From positions 1-21,089 of the IMG/VR virus record IMGVR_UViG_3300042465_002841: a stretch of 21,089 bases of DNA; one strand, written 5' to 3'. Shown one piece after another: positions 9,518 to 17,168 of the stretch (its first letter is position 1; every line of letters begins with the position of its first letter). Both the position numbers and the translations under genes were made by a program. This DNA comes from a virus. Below the pieces are notes generated by a model, which worked only from the letters and a program-made list of their open reading frames with translations, was not told the origin of the DNA and did not search any database.

Positions 9518-11553
9518 TATTTTGCTCTTCCTTTTATGTCCGAATCCGGATATTTAATTTCAAAAATAGATGGGTCTAAAGATGGATATACAATCTTAGC
9601 TTTAGTTGCCGCTTCTATATTATATGAATTTGGTCCGTACTTACCACCACATTTATTCACTATTGATAAACTTGGAACAGATGAAACTCCTTCTATATTT
9701 GCTATTAATAATTCAACTTCACTCAAATTTATTGTTTGATTAAATTGCCAGTTATCAATATTAAAATAATCTTTTAATTCTGCAATACATTTTGCTAATA
9801 CTTCACTTTTATTATAATTCTGATAAACTGATATTTCAAATTCAATACCTATGTTTATAATGAATCCATCATTAATATTAATACCATCAGTTAGTAATCT
9901 ATACTCATTTAAATAAGTCTTTACATTTTCTTTAACGCCTCTAGTAAGTGGTACTAATCTTCCAAATAAATCATATCCTAACAAATATAAATTAATTGCA
10001 AATGGGTTATTCTTTTCATTTTCATTTGAAGTCTTTCCAATTAAATATTGTGTAATATCTTCTTTTACCGATTGCTCAGATGGTTCTTCACTATCAGGCA
10101 TATTTACAAAACTCATTACTAAATCAGTAAATTCTTGCAAATTATTAGGCGATGCTAATATGGATGCCGGTGAGTTATTATCTATTGTACCATCAGCTAC
10201 AGCGTATGCTTTTGCAACTGCTCCAAATTTTGCAGGCATAGATAAAACTCTTACCTGATAATCTTTTGCTGTTACTGCTCTATTTTGAGAACCAAAGTTT
10301 GCTAAAGCGTTTTGTCTAATTTCTTCAACAGTCTCGCCCCCTCTACCACCTGCAGCGGTTACTTCATTATCAATCGCTACAGAGTTTTTTGTTGCTTCGT
10401 AAATTGCTCTTTCACTATCAGTCAATGCTTGTGTATCTTCTTCAAATTCTATTTTATTAATTCTAGTCAATTGACCGGTTGCTACATTTGATTTAACACC
10501 ACCACCAATTAAATATCTAACAGTCATTGTTGTTGCCGATGGCGATGTTCCGTATGTTTTTGTTTTTAAGAAGTTTGTTGGGTCGAATGATTCTTCTAAT
10601 CTACTAATAGAGTTTGGTAATCCCAATCCAACATTTTTAAGATTTGGAATTAATTGCTCATCCGATGCCGATGAATCACCTGCGCCAAATTGAATAACAG
10701 TTCTACTTTCTTCATCTACTTTTGCAACAAATCTTCTTGGAGTTTTTATTGTTTTTAAAATATATGGTACAGTTGTTTTAAATTGATATAAATCTGCATC
10801 ATTTACTTCTGTATTTGGTACATCTATAAAAACCATTTCTTGTGCCAAATATGGTACTTCATACCATTTGTTATTACCACTATCTCTTACATCGTATATT
10901 TGAATAACATTAGTTTCATCTAATACTATTTTTTCAAATGGAGAATATGAATCAAATGTAACTGCCTTCTCTACCAACTCACCAGATATTGCTTGTACAT
11001 ATTTTTTAATTAAATAAAAGCTTGGTTCTCCAGTTGCAGAATCTCTTTGATAAACACTAACTTCTCTACCATTTTCATCGGAAAAATCAACAGCGTCTGT
11101 TGTTCTGAATAATATACCATCTTTTGTTGATGCTGATTGTAATCCTTCTTTGATTCTTAAAAAATATTTTGTATCAGGTAAATTATTTACTCCGATTCCA
11201 ATAGATGGAACTAACTGATACACCGATATTGTTGTAATTGCTGGCGATGATACCTTTGGTTTGTATCCTAAATATTGAGATAATGCTAATACACTTTTTA
11301 TATCTTCAGCATATACCATCAATGATTCTTTTAATGTATCATCAATATAATATGATAGAGAATCACCTATATAAGATGCCATCTCAATAAACATCATACC
11401 AGGAGATGATTCATTAAAATCAGAATATGTTTTTGGGAAATAGCTTTTTGCAAACTCTACTAGATTATTTCTAAATCCAATAAAATCTTTATCAAGATAT
11501 TTTATATCTTTTCCTTTATTTTTAAAATTTTTATTTGTTACAGTTATTCCCAT
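9517..11553 (-). CDS. gp6: Baseplate wedge protein, gp6/baseplate-J family (678 aa)
   Basis: Its length (678 aa) is close to T4 gp6 (about 660 aa). The N-terminus contains YLDKDFIGFRNNLVEFAKSY followed by a GMMFIEMASYIGDSLSYYID helix, the usual opening of gp6-like proteins. The baseplate-J signature lies at about residues 400-450: a Gly-rich GGRGGETVEEIRQNA turn, then NRAVTAKDYQVRVLSMP. The C-terminal third (about 520-678) has the alternating alpha/beta segments of the gp6 ring domain. In T4, gp6 dimers form the inner baseplate ring together with gp25 and gp53. Here gp25 is encoded immediately upstream with an 11-base gap, which supports the assignment. The downstream gene overlaps the stop codon as TAATG. 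No defects are visible. Confidence 0.9.
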   Translation of the reverse strand: MGITVTNKNFKNKGKDIKYLDKDFIGFRNNLVEFAKSYFPKTYSDFNESSPGMMFIEMASYIGDSLSYYIDDTLKESLMVYAEDIKSVLALSQYLGYKPKVSSPAITTISVYQLVPSIGIGVNNLPDTKYFLRIKEGLQSASTKDGILFRTTDAVDFSDENGREVSVYQRDSATGEPSFYLIKKYVQAISGELVEKAVTFDSYSPFEKIVLDETNVIQIYDVRDSGNNKWYEVPYLAQEMVFIDVPNTEVNDADLYQFKTTVPYILKTIKTPRRFVAKVDEESRTVIQFGAGDSSASDEQLIPNLKNVGLGLPNSISRLEESFDPTNFLKTKTYGTSPSATTMTVRYLIGGGVKSNVATGQLTRINKIEFEEDTQALTDSERAIYEATKNSVAIDNEVTAAGGRGGETVEEIRQNALANFGSQNRAVTAKDYQVRVLSMPAKFGAVAKAYAVADGTIDNNSPASILASPNNLQEFTDLVMSFVNMPDSEEPSEQSVKEDITQYLIGKTSNENEKNNPFAINLYLLGYDLFGRLVPLTRGVKENVKTYLNEYRLLTDGININDGFIINIGIEFEISVYQNYNKSEVLAKCIAELKDYFNIDNWQFNQTINLSEVELLIANIEGVSSVPSLSIVNKCGGKYGPNSYNIEAATKAKIVYPSLDPSIFEIKYPDSDIKGRAK

Positions 11554-11563
11554 TTTTTATTTA

Positions 11564-11992
11564 TTAAGCGGCTATTGTAAAAGATACAGTATTTAAATCA
11601 GGTTGATTTAATAATCCAAAAGTAACAGACACATTAACTAAGTTATTATCTCTATTATTATTTGTACTTTCTACATCTATTTGTTCTATTGTAACATATG
11701 GTAACCATTGTTCCAATGCAATTGTTATTGCATCTTCAATTTTACCAGGCAAAGTATCATCATTAAAATCAAAAAGTAATTCTTGAAGACCACTACCAAA
11801 ATTAGGTTGCATTACTCTTTCACCTTTTTTGGTTAATAGTAAATTTTTTACATTTGATTTTATTTGCTCATTAGTTGTAAAGGTTTGATTGAACGCAGTA
11901 TTACCGATTTGGATTGGCAATGATATACCTATCGCATAATCTTCATACTTTTTAGTATCTTGTACTAATTTTTGTCCTAATACAATTGCCAT
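11564..11992 (-). CDS. gp25: Baseplate wedge protein gp25 (GPW/gp25 family, 142 aa)
   Basis: The length matches T4 gp25 (132 aa). Residues 47-74 hold the family hallmark NVKNLLLTKKGERVMQPNFG followed by SGLQELLFDF, that is, a helix, the T(K/R)xGER turn, then a P-x-(Y/F)G-x-G-L. This family nucleates sheath assembly in contractile tails and in type VI secretion systems. The old lysozyme label for the family is not supported by its function in baseplates. It sits between a small helical protein (overlap TAATG) and gp6, the canonical baseplate order. A second, Asn-rich C-terminal strand region (NNNRDNNLVNVSVTF) is typical. I am confident in the family call. Confidence 0.93.
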   Translation of the reverse strand: MAIVLGQKLVQDTKKYEDYAIGISLPIQIGNTAFNQTFTTNEQIKSNVKNLLLTKKGERVMQPNFGSGLQELLFDFNDDTLPGKIEDAITIALEQWLPYVTIEQIDVESTNNNRDNNLVNVSVTFGLLNQPDLNTVSFTIAA

Positions 11993-12492
11993 TACTTCTT
12001 TTTAAATCTTTTTACAAGTTCTGAATAATCTCTATTCAGAGCTTTATCTATTTCAGCTACTCCAGTATTCACACCCAATCCAGTTGGAGAAGGTCCTTTA
12101 GCCATTTCACCATAACCCATTTTTTCAGCTAATGCAGTACCACCTACAAGTGAACCCATGTCACCTTGTCCAAAATTCATTGTTCTATACCCACCATCTC
12201 CTTGTGGAATTCCACCTCTTGTTTCATTTAGGATTTGGTTAATCATTGGGTTTTTGCTAAATGTTTTTTGTGGTGCTACTTTTTGTTGAACTGATTCTTG
12301 AATTGGTTCATCCTCCATCATAGCCTTAGCCATTGATAATCCAGTATTTTTAGGTTGTACTGGTTGTCTACCTTCGCTTAATAATCTTTTTACTTCCTTT
12401 TGTACGGATTCTTTGATTAACGCAGGTAATTGCTCCTTCAATTCCTCTTTTATAAGGATTTGTATAGCTTTTAATAGTTTATCTGTGTCCAT
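11992..12492 (-). CDS. Small helical hypothetical protein upstream of gp25 (166 aa)
   Basis: Residues 1-45 form a strongly amphipathic, highly charged helix (KLLKAIQILIKEELKEQLP, then alternating K/E), predicted to be a coiled coil. The middle is Pro/Gln-rich and probably disordered. The C-terminal part is Gly/Met-rich (TMNFGQGDMGSLVGG), and a last charged helix ends FKKK. No enzymatic motif is visible. It is the first gene of the baseplate block, 18 bases after a candidate promoter motif, and its stop codon overlaps the gp25 start. An internal ILNE at about residue 88 resembles the N-terminal tags of two genes further right, but it is not terminal. Baseplate assembly chaperone or minor virion component are possible roles, and I cannot decide between them. 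Confidence 0.6.
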   Translation of the reverse strand: MDTDKLLKAIQILIKEELKEQLPALIKESVQKEVKRLLSEGRQPVQPKNTGLSMAKAMMEDEPIQESVQQKVAPQKTFSKNPMINQILNETRGGIPQGDGGYRTMNFGQGDMGSLVGGTALAEKMGYGEMAKGPSPTGLGVNTGVAEIDKALNRDYSELVKRFKKK

Positions 12493-12504
12493 ATATTGTT
12501 TTGT

Positions 12505-12519
12505 TATGTTTATAAATAT
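12505..12519 (-). promoter_or_regulatory. Candidate phage promoter, copy 2 (ATATTTATANACATA)
   Basis: The coding strand reads ATATTTATAAACATA, 12 bases before the start of the 166-aa gene counted from its downstream end (18 from the 9-mer core). It is identical in 14 of 15 positions to the copies at 17582-17596 and 20257-20271, differing only at the variable position after the 9-mer. It lies in one of the four wide gaps and opens the gp25/gp6 baseplate block. Its role as a late promoter is inferred, and no -35 element is seen. Confidence 0.5.
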
Positions 12520-12542
12520 TTCAATTAAGTATTTTTGAGATT

Positions 12543-12558
12543 TAACCTGAAAAGGTTA
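12543..12558. other. Small perfect inverted repeat after the M15 gene
   Basis: TAACCT (543-548) and AGGTTA (553-558) pair across a 4-base loop, GAAA on the + strand. The repeat starts five bases past the stop codon of the 358-aa peptidase gene, between it and the candidate promoter. The stem is only six pairs with two G:C pairs, and no T-run follows in the direction of transcription, so it is at best a weak RNA hairpin or processing site rather than a standard intrinsic terminator. Confidence 0.3.
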
Positions 12559-12563
12559 TATTT

Positions 12564-13436
12564 CTATTCATATATTGAAACGTGCATAGGGTCATTACGA
12601 CTTAACCATGTCATTCCCTGTGATTTAAATATTGCAGCAACTTGCTGAAATCCTTTATCAAACTCATTTAAATCTCTAACTTTTGTCTTACCACTATATA
12701 TCCCGTCATCTTTAAAATTATAACCATATGGATATACAGATGTGTTCATATCTATTGCAGTTCCCCAAGCGTGATTTGAGAATCTAGTACCACAAGTTAC
12801 GTTTCTAACTGCCAACCCACCTGCGCAATTTTCAATATATTTTTGTAAACCCTGTGCTTTTATTTTGTCAATAGCTGGTTTTATGATTGCTGCTAAATTT
12901 TTATGAACCATTATTTTAGAAGCACCTTTTTTAGTTGGGAACATAATTTCAGTACAATTAGCTTTTAAATATTCATTATTAACCTTATACCAATATCTAG
13001 GACATTTTCCACTTTCAGTTGTTTGTACTTCAAATGAACCAGGCGAACCCTTTGCTGGCCAATGACCGCTTCCACATTTCTTAAATAAAGCCTCATCACC
13101 TCTACCAGCTAATTGTGGTTTTGGTTTATCCGGCGTACCTGCACCAGAACCACCACTAGCACCGCTAGTACCTGCTGTTCCTGATGTGGGCCCAGTACCA
13201 AAATCAAGACTACCACTTTCTCCAAGTGGTGGGTCTTCTCCTAATATTACGCCATCATCACCGGATTGATTAACTTCTTCATTATACTCTTTGACAGAAT
13301 TTAAAGCTTCTTCTGAAGTAACTTGACTGTTATTTGCCATAGCATCTTCTTCACTTGCGAATTGAGCTTCATAAGCGGCCTGACTAGCTGGGTATTCTAC
13401 ATTTATATCTCTTTCAATTACTGCCGCTTCTTCGGA
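12564..13436. repeat. Left copy of an ~0.87-kb tandem gene-part duplication
   Basis: This segment encodes the acidic helical region, the Gly/Ser linker and the M15 domain of paralogue A. It is homologous to 13652-14530. The last 100 encoded residues are identical between the copies although many third codon positions differ, so the duplication is old and the protein sequence is held by selection (or only partly homogenised). Confidence 0.85.
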
Positions 13437-13640
13437 ATCAAAATCACCAGCTTCTCCACGTTTTGCTGGAGTAACCATATATCCAGTCCAATTTATTATA
13501 CCAGGTCCCGGAGTTCCAATCGGTGGATATAATGATACTGTATTTATAACACCACTCACAGTAGATAGATGTAGTGTAGCATATGATATAAAATCATCTA
13601 CTATAACAGATGTTTTTTTTGTTGGTGGAATTACTGACAT
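12564..13640 (-). CDS. Virion protein fused to M15/VanY-like peptidase domain, paralogue A (358 aa)
   Basis: The N-terminal ~65 residues include a TVSLYPPIGTPGPGIINW stretch that I recall as a stand-alone motif of phage structural proteins. Residues about 69-145 are acidic and helical, residues 146-170 are a Gly/Ser/Thr linker, and residues 185-358 form the enzymatic part. M15 zinc-peptidase signatures are intact: FSNHAWGTAIDMN supplies His290 and Asp297, and NDPMHVSIYE supplies His353 with Asp350 three residues before it, as in L-Ala-D-Glu/VanY-like members. Six cysteines (C189, C213, C229, C272, C283 plus a nearby H193) may form disulfides or a small metal site. It probably cleaves peptidoglycan stem peptides. 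The structural N-terminus and the position between hub and wedge genes suggest a virion-borne lysin for entry, rather than a lysis endolysin. That placement is inference. Confidence 0.75.
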   Translation of the reverse strand: MSVIPPTKKTSVIVDDFISYATLHLSTVSGVINTVSLYPPIGTPGPGIINWTGYMVTPAKRGEAGDFDSEEAAVIERDINVEYPASQAAYEAQFASEEDAMANNSQVTSEEALNSVKEYNEEVNQSGDDGVILGEDPPLGESGSLDFGTGPTSGTAGTSGASGGSGAGTPDKPKPQLAGRGDEALFKKCGSGHWPAKGSPGSFEVQTTESGKCPRYWYKVNNEYLKANCTEIMFPTKKGASKIMVHKNLAAIIKPAIDKIKAQGLQKYIENCAGGLAVRNVTCGTRFSNHAWGTAIDMNTSVYPYGYNFKDDGIYSGKTKVRDLNEFDKGFQQVAAIFKSQGMTWLSRNDPMHVSIYE

Positions 13641-13651
13641 ATTATAGTTTT

Positions 13652-14530
13652 TTATTCATATATTGAAACGTGCATTGGGTCATTTCTACTTAGCCACGTC
13701 ATTCCCTGTGATTTGAATATTGCTGCCACTTGTTGAAATCCTTTATCAAATTCATTCAGGTCTCTAACTTTTGTCTTACCACTATATATACCATCATCTT
13801 TAAAATTATATCCATACGGATAAACAGAAGTATTCATATCAATAGCAGTTCCCCATGCATGGTTTGAGAATCGGGTTCCACAAGTTACATTTCTAACTGC
13901 AAGTCCGCCGGCACAATTTTCAATATATTTTTGTAAACCCTGTGCTTTAATCTTTTCTATTGCGGGCTTTATAATTGCTGCTAAATTTTTATGAACCATT
14001 ATTTTAGAACTTCCTTTTTTAGTTGGGAACATTATTTCAGTACAATTAGCTTTTAAATAATCATTATTAACTTTATACCAATATCTAGGACATTTTCCTT
14101 TTTCAGTAGTACTTACTTCAAAATTACCCGGAGTACCTTTTGCCGGCCAATGTCCATTACCACATTTCTTAAATAAAGCTTCATCACCCTTTCCAACTAA
14201 TACCGGTTTTGGTTTATCGGGCCCATCACTACCACCACCGCCACTAGCACCGCTAGTACCACTAGTACTTGCTACTGATACGGGCCCAGTACCAAAATCA
14301 AGACTTCCGCTTTCTCCAAGTGGTGGGTCTTCCCCTAATACTACACCATCATCATCAGAATTATTAAGTTCAGATTTATATTCCTTGATTGAATTTAAAG
14401 CTTCTGCTTCAGTAACTTGACTATTATTTGCCATAGCATCTTCCTCATTTTCAAATTGTGCTTCGTATGCTGCTTGACTCATTGGATATTCTTCATTGAT
14501 ATCCCTCTCAACAGCAGCTGCTTCTTCCGC
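13652..14530. repeat. Right copy of the ~0.87-kb tandem gene-part duplication
   Basis: Partner of 12564-13436. Homology begins at the EEAA(A/V)xERDIN region and runs to the stop codon. The unequal 5' parts mean the duplication (or domain capture) joined the same cassette to two different N-terminal domains. Confidence 0.85.
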
Positions 14531-14953
14531 ATCAACCGAATCTTGCGTTGGTATTGATGGAGATGCTATTGGTGGAGTCCATTGACCCGGATTAACTACT
14601 ATATTAGTTACAACAGAAACATTTGAAGTTGCTCCCGTTGCTGGAATTATAGGTGTTGGAAAATTATTCATCGTTGCCCCACTCCAATATGCAATTACAC
14701 CCTTACCCATCTCACCAACCAAATCATATGGTGCAGTTGATGTTTGTCCTTTTAATAAAGCTGCTTTGAATAATTGAGTCATAGCTTCAACATTTCCTTT
14801 TTGTAAAGATATTTGATGAAGTGAATCCTTTCCTCTTTTAATTGCAGCATCGTATTCATTAGCATATGTTTTTGCTACAATATCTACATCCGCAATACTT
14901 TCTGGACTATTAGAAAGATTTAATATGTTATCTTTAAATGTTTGCCAAGACAT
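13652..14953 (-). CDS. Virion protein fused to M15/VanY-like peptidase domain, paralogue B (433 aa)
   Basis: The N-terminal ~125 residues differ from those of paralogue A. They start MSWQTFKDNILNLSNSPESI and include YDLVGEMGKGVIAYWSGATM and PTPIIPATG, a recurrent structural-protein segment of T4-like phages (family recalled, function unknown). Then come the same acidic helical region (about 141-215), a Ser/Gly linker (about 225-243) and the M15 domain. Zinc ligands are His365, Asp372 and His428, with Asp425 in the catalytic position. The final 100 residues are identical to those of paralogue A. The gene stops 11 bases before paralogue A starts, so both come from one transcript. The two products probably share a peptidoglycan-cleaving domain mounted on different docking domains of the tail, for example two rings or a heteromer. 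Activity against a given stem peptide cannot be told from sequence. Confidence 0.77.
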   Translation of the reverse strand: MSWQTFKDNILNLSNSPESIADVDIVAKTYANEYDAAIKRGKDSLHQISLQKGNVEAMTQLFKAALLKGQTSTAPYDLVGEMGKGVIAYWSGATMNNFPTPIIPATGATSNVSVVTNIVVNPGQWTPPIASPSIPTQDSVDAEEAAAVERDINEEYPMSQAAYEAQFENEEDAMANNSQVTEAEALNSIKEYKSELNNSDDDGVVLGEDPPLGESGSLDFGTGPVSVASTSGTSGASGGGGSDGPDKPKPVLVGKGDEALFKKCGNGHWPAKGTPGNFEVSTTEKGKCPRYWYKVNNDYLKANCTEIMFPTKKGSSKIMVHKNLAAIIKPAIEKIKAQGLQKYIENCAGGLAVRNVTCGTRFSNHAWGTAIDMNTSVYPYGYNFKDDGIYSGKTKVRDLNEFDKGFQQVAAIFKSQGMTWLSRNDPMHVSIYE

Positions 14954-14964
14954 AATTAATTTTT

Positions 14965-15924
14965 TTAAACATCTAAATAGGTATCTATATGTCCTTGAAG
15001 TGTGTTAATAGCTCTATCAGGATATATATTTGTAAAAGAAGTACCAGTTATAAATCCTGTTTTATTTTGATTTTTGTATGCACTTGTTATATAAAATCCT
15101 TTTTTGTTTCGTTCAATATACAAATAGAATTTTTTACCCGTATCTAAACCTTCATATGTTTCTACGAATTTTTGAGGTTCAGTTAAATCAGGCTCACCTA
15201 TGGTTTGATTTGATTTTTCAATAGCTGCTTTAGCTGCATCTTGCGTTGGCTTTGCATCCTTTTCAGCAATTTCTGTTGTTTTGTTAATTGTAATTTTATC
15301 TTTTTCTACTTCTGTCAATGGTTTGCCACCATTTTCTTCTTGAGCCTTTTTAATTTCATCCTTTACACTTTGTTTAGCTTTTTCTGCAGTAGCAGTTGCT
15401 TTTTCTTCTGCACTTGCAATTCCTTGTTTTACTTTATCTTGTGCAGTTGATACGGCCGCTTGAGCTTTTTCTTGTGCAGTTGCTACGGCTGCTTGTGCTT
15501 TTTCTTGAGCCCCAGTTATAGCTGCTTGTGCTTTTTCTTGAGCCCCAGCTACTGCTGCTTGTCCCTTTGCTACTAATTGTTTTGCTTTAGCTGCAGCTGC
15601 CGCTAACTTATCTTTGAATTTATTATTTTTAAGTTTCTTTGGTACTGGTAATTCTTTTTGTTTAAATTCAGGAACACCAGGTAATTGTGGTACGTTTGGT
15701 AACTTAGGTAATTGTGGTACTGCAGGTGGTTTTGGTATTTTTGATTGTATATCACCCACCGCATTTGTTGCAGCTGATGTTGCATTTCCAACTGCGTTTG
15801 ATGCTGCTGCTGATGCATTTCCAGCTGCGTTTGATGCTGCTGCTGATGCATTTCCAGCTGCGTTTGTTGCGGTTGCTTGTGCATTTCCAGCTGCGTTTGA
15901 TGCTTGTTCACTTAAATTTTCCAT
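14965..15924 (-). CDS. Ala-rich 11-residue-repeat protein with Pro hinge (319 aa)
   Basis: The architecture is very regular. Residues 10-53 are four 11-residue units of the type NAAGNASAAAS. Residues 63-86 are Pro-rich (QLPKLPNVPQLPGVP). Residues 127-181 are about five 11-residue units of the type GAQEKAQAAVA. A charged helix follows to about 240. Residues about 245-319 form a small alpha/beta domain with KKFYLYIERNKKGFYITSAY. An 11-residue period gives three helical turns per unit and is typical of LEA-like and other long amphipathic helices. No cysteine or catalytic motif is present. It is encoded between the gp5-like hub and the M15 proteins, so a rod, spacer or hub-associated tail component is the likely role. 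A tape-measure role is unlikely at this length. LSE at residues 4-6 resembles a prohead-protease site but may be chance. Confidence 0.7.
   Translation of the reverse strand: MENLSEQASNAAGNAQATATNAAGNASAAASNAAGNASAAASNAVGNATSAATNAVGDIQSKIPKPPAVPQLPKLPNVPQLPGVPEFKQKELPVPKKLKNNKFKDKLAAAAAKAKQLVAKGQAAVAGAQEKAQAAITGAQEKAQAAVATAQEKAQAAVSTAQDKVKQGIASAEEKATATAEKAKQSVKDEIKKAQEENGGKPLTEVEKDKITINKTTEIAEKDAKPTQDAAKAAIEKSNQTIGEPDLTEPQKFVETYEGLDTGKKFYLYIERNKKGFYITSAYKNQNKTGFITGTSFTNIYPDRAINTLQGHIDTYLDV
15382..15546. repeat. In-frame 33-bp repeats, second Ala-rich helix
   Basis: About five degenerate 33-bp units encode (G/T/S)AQEKAQAA(V/I)x in the 319-aa protein (residues 127-181). The units nearest 15480-15546 are almost identical at the nucleotide level, which implies recent unit gain. 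The repeats keep the reading frame, so copy number can vary without breaking the gene. Confidence 0.85.
15766..15897. repeat. In-frame 33-bp repeats, first Ala-rich helix
   Basis: Four 33-bp units encode NA(A/V)GNAxxxAx (residues 10-53 of the 319-aa protein). The two central units are identical or nearly so at the nucleotide level, while the outer two have diverged. They are coding repeats, not a CRISPR or an iteron array. Confidence 0.85.
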
Positions 15925-15925
15925 A

Positions 15926-17167
15926 TTAAGATGTTTGGTTTAATTTACTTAAAATATCATTTAGTTTGGATTTGATTTTACTAAACGTTGGTAAATTTTC
16001 AGGTCCTATTTTAGATGGGCCTGATGGTGTTAAGTAATTTTGTGCAACTATTGCATCTAATAGTTCTGCTAATAGTTCAACTAACTTCTTTCCTTTAACC
16101 AATGGTTCTAATTCAACATCTCCTAAAAATATAGAACCCTTACCACTATGAATTGCAAAATCTCTATTGTTTGTTACAATATGAATATTATCTTTAACGC
16201 TTATATCAATACCACCTTTATTATCAATAGACATTGCACCATCTGAAATAAATCCATAATTCTTTTTAGAGTAAAACATCATTTCACCAGTCTTTGCTGA
16301 TAAAATTATTCTACCTGAATTTAAAAGTAGTTGGTCACCAACCAACTTATCAGGATAATTTTCAAAAGATTCAGGCTTTGTTTCAAAATCACCTTTACCC
16401 TTATCATCAACTTTACCTGGAACAAATCCTAATTGAAATTTATCAGATGTCATAGCTATTATACTACCATCTCTATTTATATCTTCTTTAGTTACTTCAT
16501 TTTCTAATAATTTTTTAGAATCTGCATTCTCACCATTTCTTATTATGATTGCTGGCGAATATTTCTTTACATCGTTATTATATCCAGAAAATCTAATTGA
16601 TTGTCCAAATCTACTTTCAAATAAAGTATCACCTTCCCATAATTTTAATTTGTGAATACCTTTTTCATATGTAAAGTAATCGCCATATCCATTATATTTT
16701 GAAGTTTCATCTGTATTACTTCTAGCGATTCCCGTAGATTGTACTTTAGCGTATTCTTTTGATTTATTTTCAGTTGCTTCTACTGGATTAAATAATTTGG
16801 ATATATTGTTTGGGTCAGCATCTACAAATGGCGATACTTCAGGTCCTATTCTTTTATAATACGTTGTACCACCAGCGCCTTTTATAATCTCTACCGATTC
16901 ATTTTTTACTGGTAGTGTTTTTAAATTTTTATCTATTGGATAAGCAATAGGTAAACTCGCTTCATCACTTGATGGTTGACCTGTCAATCTATATTGAATT
17001 GCTCCAATAAAAATAGATTCTTTATTTTTAGTATCTTCTCTATTTTTTAAATAAGGATGTGTTTCATCTAATATTACACTATAAACTACACCTTGCGATT
17101 TTGCACCATCTACTCCTGCCGATTGTGCTGCTTGTACTGCTGATACGCTTGAATTTTGTAATCCCAT
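15926..17167 (-). CDS. Baseplate hub/spike protein, gp5-like without lysozyme domain (413 aa)
   Basis: Residues about 25-115 look like the OB-fold domain of gp5/VgrG-type hubs (VYSVILDETHPYLKN, then the beta-strands IAYPIDKNLKTLPVKNESVE). Residues 178-193, EGDTLFESRFGQSIRF, followed by PAIIIRNG and an INRDGSIIAMTSD segment (about 230-242), match a pattern I recognise from gp5-like baseplate proteins of marine T4-like phages. The C-terminal part (about 285-345) has short regular strands ending GSIFLGDVELEPLVKGKKL, consistent with a spike beta-helix or prism, then a leucine-rich helix. T4 gp5 carries a lysozyme domain between the OB fold and the needle. None is visible here, and the M15 proteins encoded two genes downstream may supply that function. 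A central hub of the tail tip is likely. Confidence 0.75.
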   Translation of the reverse strand: MGLQNSSVSAVQAAQSAGVDGAKSQGVVYSVILDETHPYLKNREDTKNKESIFIGAIQYRLTGQPSSDEASLPIAYPIDKNLKTLPVKNESVEIIKGAGGTTYYKRIGPEVSPFVDADPNNISKLFNPVEATENKSKEYAKVQSTGIARSNTDETSKYNGYGDYFTYEKGIHKLKLWEGDTLFESRFGQSIRFSGYNNDVKKYSPAIIIRNGENADSKKLLENEVTKEDINRDGSIIAMTSDKFQLGFVPGKVDDKGKGDFETKPESFENYPDKLVGDQLLLNSGRIILSAKTGEMMFYSKKNYGFISDGAMSIDNKGGIDISVKDNIHIVTNNRDFAIHSGKGSIFLGDVELEPLVKGKKLVELLAELLDAIVAQNYLTPSGPSKIGPENLPTFSKIKSKLNDILSKLNQTS

Positions 17168-17168
17168 A

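Noticed and set aside
11564-11992. Lysozyme label for gp25
   Set aside because: This older name is carried by the family, but its role in contractile systems is structural, and no catalytic residues are evident.
12543-12558. Intrinsic transcription terminator
   Set aside because: The stem is only six pairs and mostly A/T, and no T-run follows on the coding strand, so it is listed as an inverted repeat only.
15382-15897. Possible CRISPR or iteron array, from evenly spaced 33-bp repeats
   Set aside because: The repeats are directly adjacent without spacers and stay in frame as 11-residue units, so they are protein repeats.
15603-15943. Overlapping open frames on both strands in the Ala-rich repeat region, including a His/Gln-rich one
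   Set aside because: They follow from the 33-bp coding repeats of the 319-aa protein. The alternative frames have unnatural composition, while the 319-aa frame fits the operon spacing.
15926-17167. Lysozyme domain in the gp5-like hub
   Set aside because: No glycosidase-like Glu ... Asp ... Thr pattern or extra ~160 residues between the OB-like and spike-like parts.
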